Shown here in pieces: positions 25,852 through 37,278 of a stretch of DNA of 64,000 nt; position 1 is the stretch's first letter; each line of letters opens with the position of its first letter. Position numbers and translations under genes: made by a program. This stretch comes from Collybiopsis luxurians FD-317 M1 (Eukaryota > Basidiomycota > Agaricomycetes > Agaricales > Omphalotaceae). The notes under the pieces are model-generated. The model was not told where the DNA came from and made no database searches. It saw only the letters and a list, made by a program, of their open reading frames with translations. The stretch covers positions 199,864 through 263,863 of the forward strand of contig KN834808.1 in NCBI GenBank assembly GCA_000827265.1, read 5' to 3'.

Positions 25852-27977
25852 GGATTGACATGTAGGAACAGCTGAGTGGGTAACCAATCATTATGTAGAA
25901 GTTGCCCATGTAATTGTTCATAAATCTTCGGCCTCTTCTCACAACTACTTATACATAGTTTTAGATAATACTGTGAACGCACTCAAGTCCTGGTAAAATT
26001 ACAACGTTGTCAGAGGATTTCCTAAGTCACATTTGCATACTCTGATGATAAAGATATTTCAATCTGGCCCGATGTTGTCAAGGGCAGACAAGGGGACACA
26101 TATCCTTGACAGATGATGGACTTCCATTGCAAGAGTAGGTCCAAGTTTCTATATTTGGGAGGCGCAATGCACAAGCTATCCCTAAACAAAACTGAGCGTC
26201 TAATAGCCAATTCCGGATATACGCAGTGTGACAGCCAAATCGCACAAGCTCTTCAATTTGATATTGTAGAGATCACGGCAGGATCACGGTGTATAAAACT
26301 CTAAATCACTGTAACTCTAGGGCAACATCTTGATAAGTCTTTCAAAAAAACAGGTCATGATGGTAGCTTCTACCGGCGGATCGCGGTGCTTACTTACCAG
26401 TCTACCTTATTGGGTATACAAGATCTGTTTTATATATTGAATGTGATTGTAAATGCAACAGAGACACAGTATTGTCCACGGATTATGAATGAACCTGAAT
26501 TGAACAGGGTCCCCAAAAAATAGGGAGGAAGGGGATGTTTTAAGTCGTGGCTCGGAGGTCTATCGCCGTTCAGAACAGAGCGCGAGTGAAAGGGACCTGC
26601 CACAGTGCCAGGCACACTACTTGTTTTGAGAAGAAGCCTTTTTACTGACACAACAAGTAGGCACAGCTACATAGGAATGAGGATTACAGACATGGATGAG
26701 TACGACTATAACTCGGTGACAGGGTGACAACTCCGGCCTGGCTGAATCCCCTACTCCTACGAACGGCCCCCCTGCAGCACCGACGTCTGCAGTCAATATG
26801 CTATCTCCAAAGTATGGACTCCGCAAGTTCAGCCGCAGGCTCATCTCGAACTTAACCTCGATGGGTATAGTGTTGTCTAGTGCCTCAAACTATGTGATAG
26901 GTAAGTGATAGGATGGCATTCCCGTAGCAGAAAAGACAAGATGAATGAGGTAGCAACGACAGTGGATTAGTGCCTTGATAAATTGGCTGCTGAATTTTAT
27001 CACCGAATACATAAGCGCCGATCCCCTTTACAAACAAAATACAAAAACCTGGCACTCTACTGGACAAGGCACCGGTGCATTTCGAATCCCGAGAGGACCT
27101 GAATATTCAGTCCAAGCAATGCAGTGTCTATTATGAGCGTGTTAATTGAGACCATTTTCCACGAGGACGGCTTGTTCCTATTCGCTGCATAGATCGCGTT
27201 TTTACGAAGTGTGCACACTCAACATCTCAACAATTTCTGTAAAGCTTTACTTTCTTTTTTTTTCCCTCTTTTATTTAAGAAAGTAAGATAAAGGTGTGCC
27301 GTGATCGAACTTGCAGGGTTCTGAATTTTGAAATTGCATATCATCTGCAGACATTGGGGCTGTGGCAGCGGCGTAGGTTGTGTCTCGGACTACCTCCGAA
27401 CCGCGACATAAAAATTACTTCCCTCTCATTTCCAGGATCCTGCCGAAATTTGGCTTATTCACCATGCAGGATCCTATGTGTCGCTGTTGCGTTTACATAC
27501 AAGTACGGTATATCCGATAAGACAGATACGTCGGTAAGTATTGTGATCCGACAATGAGGACTACCAGTATGTCCCTGTCTTTTGAGGGACTGTCAAACAT
27601 TCAGGGATGCTGTACGAGCAGATTTTCAATCCCCTTGGTCCACAAACTTAAATTGAAGAGCTTGGGCGTCACCCTTCATATATCCGGACTTGGTGATTAG
27701 ACGCCCAGGCTTGGAGATTGTGTGTCACAGACGTAATTTAAGATTCTGACCTGAGACCTTTGTCTTGGACAATCAGTGGAGTGGATAATTTGGAGGACGC
27801 TGAACTGCAGGAAGCCTGAAGGATTCATTGGTGAATTTACCAGAATTTGAATTCCAACACAATATAACTAGTTGCTAACTAGTTTTGAAAAAGGACAAAA
27901 ATCTACGAACAATTACACTACAGATAATTTGCACATAATGATTGGTTCCCCACTCAGGTCCTCCTAAATGCTAATGT
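25852..27977. other. Spacer between the convergent ET79-like genes
   Basis: No supported gene. At about 27.07-27.19 kb a block beginning ggtgcatttcgaatcc, then gacctgaatattcag, resembles the far upstream part of the ET79-like right arm (28.92-29.0 kb) in the same orientation. It may be a third, truncated copy of that promoter region. Confidence 0.4.
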
Positions 27978-28433
27978 TTACATCTTCTCAAGAGTGTAAG
28001 TGACACTGGCATTATTCCCAACGCCGCCAGTGTAAGAGCATGCGTACTCGTGTTCCTTGGGGCCGGTGATAGACCCACTGTAGCTGTTCGAACCGGAGAA
28101 TGGGTTACTCCAGTAGACCCTAAGAATACTTTCCCCGCCGTCTCCCAGGACGTACTTCACATAGCCTGCAGTACCGGTCATGAATCCATTTGACTCGCTT
28201 TTCCACCTTCCTTCGCTCTTGGGAGAAATGTGATCGGGAGGATACTGGTCCTTAGCCCATTCTCCATGCTCGAGATAAGCATCAATTCTGGTGAGAAGCA
28301 AGTCGGTTTTGTTCTCGAAGGTGGCAGCGACGCTACAGGTTGCCTGTATTAAATGTAAACAGTGTAAACAGACTATCATAAAATTGCTAATTACCTCGTT
28401 CGGAGCGGCTTGATTATTCGACTGTTCAGACAT
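27978..28433 (-). CDS. Small ET79/aegerolysin-like protein, copy 2
   Basis: This is the convergent partner of the gene at 25396, with the same length and exon structure: exon 1 28433-28395, a 51-nt intron 28394-28344 (GTAATT..TACAG), and exon 2 to the stop at 27978. The spliced product is 134 residues. The key blocks HGEW, SNGFMTGTAG, YWSNPFSGSNSY and GGVGNNASVTYTLE are kept. Differences from copy 1 are scattered and mostly conservative, and no stop or frameshift occurs, so both copies appear to be under constraint. One visible change is HGIW to HGEW in an otherwise conserved block. Confidence 0.7.
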   Translation of the reverse strand: MSEQSNNQAAPNEVISNFMIVCLHCLHLIQATCSVAATFENKTDLLLTRIDAYLEHGEWAKDQYPPDHISPKSEGRWKSESNGFMTGTAGYVKYVLGDGGESILRVYWSNPFSGSNSYSGSITGPKEHEYACSYTGGVGNNASVTYTLEKM

Positions 28434-28586
28434 GTTTGTGGCACTTTATTTCAATTTCAAAGACCTTGAAATATGAAGAATGGTCAGTTTCTACGTAGGA
28501 CTTGCGGTGAAAGAGAGCGAACTAATGTGTATTGGTTTGAAGGAGGATGAAGATGTTGATGCTTAGTATCGTTGCGGGACCAGTCC

Positions 28587-28593
28587 TTTTATA
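28587..28593 (-). promoter_or_regulatory. TATA box of right ET79-like gene
   Basis: TATAAAA on the minus strand (gatataaaagga), about 155 bp before the ATG at 28433. Confidence 0.6.
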
Positions 28594-28860
28594 TCTCAAC
28601 GGGCATGGCTTGCATAAGAAACTGGCCAGTTCAGCCGCCGATCGGAGATATCTCGCGGTTGGAGTGAAATTATTAGTGCCCAATAATGGATACAGTAGCA
28701 TCCAGTGCCTTAGACTAAGTAATTGAAGTACATTTTGGTGGCAAATATTGTTTTGGTGAACATGCTAAATGCAGCAAAATGGTGGCGGACTAGTACCTAA
28801 GTGAATCTTGAATTGTTAGATTTACTATCCGAGGATGTAAGAGTCCCAAAGCCTGCCCGC

Positions 28861-28882
28861 CGCCTCCCTTTGCAAGGAGGCG
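28861..28882. promoter_or_regulatory. Conserved promoter palindrome, right ET79-like gene
   Basis: CGCCTCC and GGAGGCG form a perfect 7-bp inverted pair around ctttgcaa. It is the counterpart of the element at 24988-25005. Confidence 0.45.
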
Positions 28883-28979
28883 CATAAAAAACTGTCACCC
28901 TATTGACAAGAGAACTTCGGCGCATTTCTCAATCCGATACGACCTGAGTATTCAAGAAGAGCAATAGTGAATGGAGCAA

Positions 28980-30600
28980 ACAGGCCTTATGTTTATTACG
29001 AATATCCACTTAAAGCTGTTGTACAAGGAACAAAGGCAGTGCCGATTTACAGAGCAACATTTTAGGTTCTATGAATTAGGCAGTCGTCCGACGCGACTAG
29101 CAAATCTTCGATGACGAGGAAAGTCATGGATAAGGAAGGAGGGCTCGGAGGGGAATCAAGGCAGCTTTTTTGGTGCGAATTTCAGCTTCTACATTTTTGT
29201 TCAGTCAAAGTGCTACTAAAGTTGCATTTTTATCTTCAAGCCGTATGTATGTCATCTTTTGAGTCCACGACTCAAGTAAACCACAGGAATGTGATTCATT
29301 ATGTGATTTTCATGTGGGAAATCATCTTTAGCCGATATCCGACTGGCATCATACCGGTTTCTTCATACAGGAATTGGAATGATTAATTAATCCATCCTCT
29401 TCATTCAAATATCTTGCTGGACCAGGTAATGAGGAGGGACGAGAATGACATGCATACGTTGATCCGAAAGGTGTCGTAGATGGAGATACCGGTGTATTCC
29501 AATCGGCAGAACTATCGACAACAGAGTGAACCCGCTTGGACAGCTACAGGCTCAGGTACGTTACTTTAGAGATGTTGCTGTCAAGGACTTGGATCCTTCC
29601 ACATCTTTCATGCAGCCCCTGTCTCGACCTGAACCCGTTCGGTCGATTTCTTTGCCCGGTGTCGTGCATGAGCAGCTACGTTTACATTTGTGCCTGGGAC
29701 AGAGGTACAAATCTAGGCATGCATATTCATTCCACAAAGGGTATACGCTGCGTCTAAAAACAGAAAAACAGGATTGTACATTAGCTCAAGACGGCAAGAT
29801 AATGTATGTTGTCGTTGCAAGAGAGAAAGCAGAGACTCACTATTTTTTTTAGCTAACCGTCGCATTTTCTTTCTCGTTCTCCTCGGCTGTAGCCTGTGAT
29901 GGATGACAAAGCTTCACTTTGAGTAAGATACTCCAAAGAGCCTGCATGCAATACGAAGCTCTGCTTACTCCCACATGACAAAGAGGTTCAAGACACGCCC
30001 TCCGTGTGGTGGACTGAAATTGAGTTTCAAATGTGATGCATCAAAAGCAGACCTGAGTTGGACCGAACAATGCACCATACATCCAGTATCGGGTGAACTT
30101 CCATTTGAAGTATACTGAATAAATGGGGTATGGTACCCTCGTGATCACACCTGCTGGCTATATTGTACTAACCCAAAACCCTCATTCTACAGCTCATTCA
30201 CACTATGGACATCAGCAGTACCCCCAGGGCAAGGTCAATCCAAAATGATCCAGGGCCAAGGCTCCAACACTGGGAGCTAATAGTAACCTAAGAAACAGCA
30301 CTCTTTCTTTTTCTTGGTTCAAGACCAGTTGTCGATCTAGCATACAGTACAGAGACATTTTGACCAAATTTTGACCCAAATATTCAAAATCATGATGTCA
30401 TGAACAAACTTGGCTGTGTATCACAGTGTAGAACAAGATTCTGGTCAAAGATAACTCTTTTCAACCACGGCAAATGAGTCCGCGTCCCCCTCACCATAAG
30501 GGAAATGAAACTTGCGCTGTCATGTCTCGAATCCCTGAAATAAATTTCAGTGATAGAACCTGCTGCCAGTGATAGACATCATCAGATCCTCCCGCCATTT
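28980..30600. other. Stretch without a supported gene
   Basis: Short frames only. The frame at 29526-29852 has no splice context, domain or family resemblance and is not called. Confidence 0.5.
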
Positions 30601-31051
30601 TTATCCATTGCTTCTCTACTTCGGGGGTGTTTTTCGAAGCATGTTTAACATCTGTGAGCGCTCTGGGACCCTTTTCTGTCTTGATCCTATCTTTTCTCTA
30701 CGAGAATTTGAATCTGCTGGTTGCCAGAAGGTTATAGAACTATATTGCTAACCCATCTGCTAGAAGCAACTGAGCGGGTTCCCGGGTCCCTTATGGACTA
30801 AGGGGAACTATGGGAGATACTTTCCAGATGCTATGGGTTCCTTGGCATTCTGATAACCTCACTCAATTTGGGAGCGCGGCAAGTCATTCTGAAGGAATCA
30901 TGAGGATTAAGCTCGCTTCCTGACACCAATCATAGTCGGGCAATTTTTTACTATCCGAGTCCTAGCAAGCATCGGGTAGATGAATCTCGCTGGAAAGATA
31001 AGTACATACCTTCGTGAACACACATAACTTCCACCTCAAAAATTTAGCTTT

Positions 31052-32160
31052 ATGTCTAATACATCTCTCCTGTATGCAGTTTCCCTTTCACTCTCCATGA
31101 TCACTAAACCAATCCTCTTTCAGCTTTTATATATGCTTCAGTCTCATATTCAATACTTCCGGGTTCAATATCAGCATAGAGGCGAATCCGACAATATTTA
31201 CTGAATTAATGCTGAATTGGACCCGGAATGACGGGGACCCAACAGACTTCTGGTTTGACGTCCTCCAGATAGTAGACAATGAAGGGTCCCTCAATAAGGA
31301 ACTCTCATTACAAGTCCCTGGGAGTGGTTCCCCATCAGGGTCCATGCCTTTTGTTTTTGTGCGGACTGGGTACTCTACATTTCTTTGCACCCGGTCGGGG
31401 ACATTTTCTTACCGATGTTTTTTTTTTTCCTCGCAGACCGCATATAATCCGTGGCACAACGGCAGAGAGCCCAAATGGTTTCTTTAATAGTACGATACCT
31501 ATAACAGCCATCGCTGCTAATTCCTCCACTTCAAGTTCATCTTCAAGTTCTAGCCCCTCTATCTCGTACACCAGCAGCTCTGACCCCTCTACCTCGCACA
31601 CCAGCAATGCTGACCCCTCTACCTTGCACACTAGCAATGCTGAACCCTCCACCTCGCACACCAGCAATGCTGAACCCTCTACCTCGCCCACCAACAGCTC
31701 ACTTGTTATCGGCGCGACTATTGGGAGCGTTGTACCCACAGTGCTCATCTTCGCAGTGCTCGCAGTCTTCTGCATGCATCGACGAATGAGGAAACGCAAA
31801 GATATACGCAGCCGTCCGAGAAAACTCCGCAGTGCACGTTCCTCTGCATACGAACTCACATCATTTCCTCAGGCGCCCCATGCTGCTGCATCGGATCTCT
31901 TTAATGAACGTCCATCTCAGTCCCTGAATCGCTTCAGCACTCGCAGTGCCTCAAGTTTTTATCCTCCATCTCCCGGCTTTCCTAGGGAAATGATGTCTGT
32001 GCCCCGGTCACAGACCGGGCCCGGGGCACCTTCAACGGAGGCTGCAGATGTTAATAGTGCAAGGTTCACGTGGAGCTCTCAGGCCTCGAGTGCTCGAACT
32101 GCCAAGTCGCGGCTTGAGACCAGTGTGTCTCCGCCACCACCGCCGACAGAAAGTCAGTGA
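31052..32160 (+). CDS. Single-pass membrane protein, copy 2, with expanded stalk
   Basis: Exons are 31052-31071, 31124-31369 and 31437-32160, with 52- and 67-nt introns, giving 329 residues. The build matches copy 1: signal peptide (SLLFYICFSLIFN), ectodomain with LNWTRNDGDPTDFWFDV, Ser/Thr-rich stalk, membrane span (VIGATIGSVVPTVLIFAVLA), basic anchor (HRRMRKRKD) and Ser/Pro-rich tail. The stalk contains five 10-residue units of the DPSTSHTSNA type where copy 1 has about one. The frame is fully open, so the duplicate looks functional. The stalk is probably heavily O-glycosylated and would hold the ectodomain further from the membrane than in copy 1. Function is unknown. Confidence 0.8.
31552..31701 (+). 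repeat. 30-bp coding minisatellite, five units
   Basis: Units start at 31552, 31582, 31612, 31642 and 31672 in perfect 30-bp register. The type sequence begins gacccctctacctcgcac. Each unit encodes 10 Ser/Thr-rich residues of the membrane protein stalk. Confidence 0.9.
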
Positions 32161-33679
32161 CTTTTGGAGGACGAAGGAAAATGGCCTACTACTACGTCTT
32201 CAGATCTGGGTATGCGTTTTCCGAGACAAGGACGATCACAACTGATAATGAAATGACATACACACGACGCACAGAATGAAATTTACCAAATAGCACGAAA
32301 CAGTAATCGAGGTGTTGGAGTAAGGGATTGTCTGAATCTTAAGCCTCCTTGCTTTCGTTGAACAACGCAGACTTCCCATTCCGCATTGACTTGTAATATT
32401 ATTCTGTAAAATGTACTCATTCGGCAGCATGCCCAGATAGGATGAATTATTGAAGCAACGTTAGACACAGCTCGCCCTTTCCTGCCCCGCTGTGCTTGTG
32501 TTTGTGCCAACCGTCGGGAATCCGAAATAAATTTACAAGATCCAGATGCTTCTACATACATAATCTTAAGCATCCGCCTCGAGAGCTTTGCTCCATTATG
32601 CTCCATTATGACTCAATATGACTCACTGAAAACAAAGCGCGTTAATCATTTACGCTAACCAACAGAAGTGTATTCACCTGTAGTCCTTTGGGAACATATG
32701 CATGCTTTAGCTGATCTATCAGAGTCCGGCGGAACAGGGCAACATATGCTTGATCTAGTAAAGGAAAAAAGGGTGTTGAGCTCGTTCACTGCTAACAGCT
32801 TTTCCAAGGTTTGAACTTTATCCATATGGGTTGACCTGGCATCACCGCCCGAGGGATCAGTGTCTCAGCCATTATCCAATTATTCAACAGCTGTTGTTGG
32901 GGGTTCACCGTCAAACGATTGAGAAGAATATTATTATGTCGGTGGGCTTGCAGAAAAGGATCCTGAAATTTCGTCCACATCTTCGGCATTACGATGTTAT
33001 GAAAGACTTGAACAGCTTCGTGAAACCCAACCTATACTGTATCAAGGGGTCCGAGAAGAGATTTGTTTGAAGTTTTTGATAGATTACTGCGTGAAACGGC
33101 CAGATCGCGATAGCGTTATGCCAATCACCAAATTGTCCCAAACATTAGTATACCTACATTATAATGGAGGTACAGGGTGTGATATGACCATTATTGGATT
33201 TTAGGTATGATCACGGCGGTATAACACCCCCTTCCTCCAGTATAAGGTCAGTATAACACTATAACTTACGATATACAGTCTGGGACCTTTTGGAGGCTAG
33301 TATGTTATTTACCAAGACTTTACAAACGGGGCATCTTCAGTCGAAAACCTGAATCAAGTCTGAATGGCAATGTCAAACTGACCTTCGTACAAGTTCGGAG
33401 GAAGCCTTTGGGTTCATGAACGACGAAAGAACTTGACACGATAGAGCCAAGCGACATCAGCAATCGAGCTTCCGGCAATCACAGGTAGCCTGATGGGTGC
33501 CGGCTTTAGGGCCGCGACACTCGGCTTCTCTTGCTAGACATTGCCGCTTTGCCGAGGACTAAGCCGAAATGCTGTTCCTGAATCACGAGCAATCTCACTA
33601 AGCTGGTCATGAACTCTCATCCAATGATCCATAATACGAGTCGAGGACGCGTTCTTCTCCTTCACCACTAACCACCACC

Positions 33680-34646
33680 ATGTCTAATCCAACCAAATAT
33701 CCAATCCCTGGCTGCGGCTCACCCATTGAAATCCAATCCGTCGCAGAATGGAACACCATCCTCCGTCACGCCTACGCCAACAACCAAACCGTTATTGCAG
33801 ACTTTCACGCAGAATGGTGTCAGCCGTGTAAAGTAATCGCGCCCGTTTACGCCAACCTCGCAACCCAAAATCCATTCACGTATTTCCTCCGCGTGGACGT
33901 GGATGGGAATCGTACACGGCCTATCGCTACGAAATATTCCATCTCCGCTATGCCTACATTTGTTGTGATTAAACGACCGTCGGAGGGAGGAGATGGTAAT
34001 GGGAAAGGAGAAGTTGTAGAGAAGCTCCAGGGTGCTGACCCTCACGGTCTAGCGCGGATAGCCAACACTCATGCTAGCCATGCATACGCGCCATCGCCGA
34101 ATTTGGATTCTCGAGAGGCGGAAAAGGCCAAGGATCTTGGTAACGAGCTTTTCAAGAAGAGACAGTACGGTCCGGCTGTAGAAGCTTATTCGAAAGCTAT
34201 AGAGTTGTCCCCGAACTCAGCTGTGCTGTACGCCAATCGTGCTTTGTCGTATTATAAATGGGTCCTTTCGAAGAGAGATGGTGCGGATACGGTTGATACG
34301 AGGGCCAAGTTGAGGGTGAAGCAACTGGAAGACGCAGAAAAGGTGACGAGGATGGAGGAGAGATGGGGTAAAGGTTGGGTACGGATGGCGGAGGCGTTAC
34401 TTGAATCTGTGTGCGATGAGAGTTTAGAGCATGTGAGCGCAGAGCTAAGGTCGGAAGGGAAGAAGATGAGTTTAGCGGGCGCGGAAGAGGCTTTATTGAA
34501 TGCCGTAGATCTTTCTGAAGGCAAGGCCAAGACTGGTAAGTTTTGGGATAATAGGGTTATTCCGTTAGTGCGATCTGACTTTGTGCTCTTCAGAGGCCCA
34601 GACAATGCTGGAGAATGTACGGAAGGAGCTCGCTGCTTTGCCATAG
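33680..34646 (+). CDS. Thioredoxin-domain protein with C-terminal TPR region
   Basis: Exon 1 is 33680-34535 and exon 2 is 34594-34646. The 58-nt intron (GTAAGT..TTCAG) is needed for a normal ending (AQTMLENVRKELAALP); without it the frame runs on into an unrelated hydrophobic tail. Length is 302 residues. Residues about 15-125 form a thioredoxin fold with ADFHAEWCQPCK: the active site is WCQPC (46-50) rather than the usual WCGPC, and the cis-Pro is at 92 in MPTF. Residues about 145-215 contain a TPR unit (KDLGNELFKKRQYGPAVEAY, then AIELSPNS.LYANRAL). TPR-thioredoxins are usually cytosolic disulfide reductases or chaperone-linked redox proteins. The start context (accaccATGtc) is good. Gln in the CxxC loop should change redox potential; this is inference. 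Confidence 0.85.
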
Positions 34647-35843
34647 TTGCTTTGTGGCTAGTTGTCACGATTGTCGAATGCTATCTATTAGTATAGCCAG
34701 CTTTGGTGCGCAAACCAAATGATGTGTCTGCTACAGTTATAAGACCTCAGCCCATTCGTCGGGCTGCTCAGTGAATTGATCGATTCAGATAATCTCCTCT
34801 GTAGAAGTGTCAATGAAGCGATGCAGAACGGTGCCCTTTCTCTTAGTAACCAGACGAACCTCATTTATGTATGCTCAGTTTATCGAATTCCTCTAGCAAA
34901 CGCAGTAAAAGCTATTCCACGTTTTATCCCCCGTCCTACGGTAATCTGTCTATATCCATCCGCGTCATATACAGTATGGCAGGCGGCACGAACAAACATC
35001 GACTATTGAACATATCCTTGAGCCAATACTTATTAGCACTCGGGGGCGGAGATGGAGGCTCGGAATGCAAGACGGAAGACTCACGGCATGGTCCACAATC
35101 TGAACCCCAATTTCCAGAGGTTATCCCGGTGCTGACCCAGTCATCATCGCTTCTAAGACTGTTGCAGGAGGAAAAGACGAGCCCACAGCTGACGCGGGGT
35201 GTCGCTGCTGTTGATCTCCCCGCCCTGAAAACAGCCAGCTGTCTACAATACAAGAAGTGCTAGGGGAATGGGTGAGATTGAGTCCACACTTCATAGATGC
35301 CCTTGAGAATACAAATTATCTAAGTATGTGAGGAACTTAGAAATAATATACAATTGGTCTGGCTAGTTGGTTTAGTTTAATGACTGCCTGCAGTGCTAAC
35401 GCGTAAAACAGCAGCAGCTACGAATGATCCCTTGGCTTACGGATTGCCCGTAGGAAAGAAAAAGTTGTAGGGAAAAGATCAAGTTGGATTAGTTTACGAT
35501 GTACTGCATACATGCTGAATATGCCCCTCCCCTTCCCCCTTCGGATGGTTGTAGCATATGTGGAGGGCATCCTACGCTGACGAGGTCATTGAGCGTCAAA
35601 AGGGTACAGTACTCGACCTTTCCCACTCCCTTCGGACAGTGAAGATAATTGATGAAATACCGACCAATTACCTTGATTTTCATGGGTACGTCTTGATAAA
35701 ACGTCATCGATTTGTATACCACCAGAAACATACATTCGTGTCAGGATGATTGATTCTCTGCGGCTACCCTTATAAATTAAATTGGAATTCCCCACGTACT
35801 GCCAGGCTGAATCACCTGGATGGAGTACGTTTACTTACAACCC

Positions 35844-37278
35844 TCAATAATCCTTAACCTGTTCCTCCATATACGCCCACAGCTCCTTCGCGAGATCGGG
35901 GTCTCTGATTTTAGGATTAGGCTCTTCGAGATCGTATCGAGCCCACGCTGTCAGGTACTGTGAAAGGAGCGTCAAACCGTGAGTTGACATGAAGGAGCGA
36001 ATAATTAAAGCGGATGAGGATACACAACCCTACCTTCCCACTGTATTCAGAACATTCAGGAGCAGTCGCAGCATAGAGAGGTCCCAAACCGCCGAGTTCC
36101 CCGGGGTAGAGAAGTGCCCAATACTGTTAAGTATACAAGAATAAAGGAGGAGAGTTGTAAATTACCGCGATAATGGGTAGCGAGAGAGAGAAGCCTGAGA
36201 GACGTACGAGGAAGCTCATGACAAGTGCAGGTCCGTGCCGTCCTAGTTCACTTCTGACATTGCCAGGATGAAGAGAAATGGAGACGATTCCTTTTTCCCC
36301 ATATCGTTTAGCGAGTTCATTGGAGAATAGTATGTTTCCCTGTCATGACGAGAGCAAGGAGTTGGTGAAAGAATAAGTAAGTTTTACGAAGGGGAACAAA
36401 GCGGGATTGAGAAACTCAGCAGTTTTACTCTGTCCGTACAGCAATATTCCCCGCATCTTTCTCCGTGCGGGACTGTCTTTGAACGTGTTAAAGTCGAGCT
36501 TGGGGAAGAAATGATGCACGTAGGAAGATACGTTTACCACACGAACTTGTTTGTTGGGTGTGGTTTCGGCTGTAGCTGTCAGGAGTGGAAGAAGCAGCTG
36601 CGTGAAGTAAAAAGGGCCTACAATAGTTATTGAGAATTTACGTAGCAGCTGCAATGATGAGCACACACCGAGTGTATTAACTCCGAACTGCATATCGAAT
36701 CCTTGCGCTGTTACCTGATCGATCGGTGGTGAAAAAAGTCCCCTGTAAAATAAGAGGATAAGGGCCGAGCGCAAGAGAGGAAGGGAGGGAGGGACGATAA
36801 TGGGTCTTACGCATTGTTGATAAGAACATGGAGCTTAGTTTCCTTTCTGCGTTTCGACGTCAGCCGAAGAATCGAAAAGCGAACAAGTAGAAGGTAGAAT
36901 GTTTACTATAAGAATTCCTCCACAGTATGCCTTATGGTCGTCAAGTCACTCAGATCCAGCTTGAGAAAAATCGCCTCCTTCCCAGTCTTTTCCTTTAACT
37001 CCTCGATGGCAGCTTCCGCCTTCTCTTGACTTCGAACGGCCATGTACACTTTGGCATTGTGCTTCAAAAGTTGCTCCGCCACGACTTTTCCGATTCCTGG
37101 AGGAATGCGAATAAGAATTTGTGAGATTCAACAAGCATTCTAGGTAGGAATGTAATTGTTGCAAAGACGCACCTGTGTTGGAGCCAGTAACGATGATGAC
37201 TTGGCCGGTCAGGTCAGGGATTTGATCAAACGACCACGTCGGTTTTTGGGGGAGATTGTGGGAGATATAGTGGCCCAT
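35844..37278 (-). pseudogene. Short-chain dehydrogenase, copy 1, probably inactivated
   Basis: It has the same exon plan as the intact copy at 41800-43349: [26 protein letters not shown] across intron 1, NNAG across intron 3, YGQSK, and the end EEQVKDY. Two defects are visible. First, exon 2 ends TTA-TA at 36907 and exon 3 begins A, making a TAA at the junction, where copy 2 has CA (Gln) and copy 3 has AG (Arg). Second, the intron after YGQSKT (36420-36340, 81 nt) begins GC instead of GT. If retained it meets TGA, so this copy cannot fall back on read-through as copy 2 can. Use of a GC donor would cure only the second defect. Unless splicing differs, the product is truncated after about 99 residues, before the active site. 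Confidence 0.7.

Larger units (their letters stand above)
24850..25860 (+). repeat. Inverted duplication, left arm (partner at 27.98-28.98 kb)
   Basis: The arm covers the ET79-like gene plus about 550 bp upstream. Read on the opposite strand, the same order of blocks appears in the right arm: a segment around gacctaattttt/gacctgagtattc, a CCTCC..GGAGG palindrome, gcaagccatgc, the TATA box, a transcript-leader block (aacatcttcatcctcc) and the coding exons. The arms are separated by about 2.1 kb. Confidence 0.8.
27978..28980 (-). repeat. Inverted duplication, right arm
   Basis: Partner of 24.85-25.86 kb. Homology runs from the gene through the TATA box, the palindrome and the segment around 28920-28970. 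Coding parts are the best conserved. Confidence 0.8.
30600..33480 (+). repeat. Segmental duplication, copy 2 (partner at 19.24-21.66 kb)
   Basis: Direct copy of the 19-21 kb block. It is about 0.4 kb longer because of insertions, including a 120-bp minisatellite expansion in the coding region. The two copies bracket the inverted ET79-like pair. Confidence 0.75.

Noticed and set aside
25396..28433. Two-component pore system
   Set aside because: Only ET79/aegerolysin-like members are visible. No MACPF-type partner gene was found anywhere in the window.
34871..35263. 130-codon frame at the start of SDR unit A
   Set aside because: It is part of the duplicated 730-bp block; the copy in unit B does not preserve the frame.
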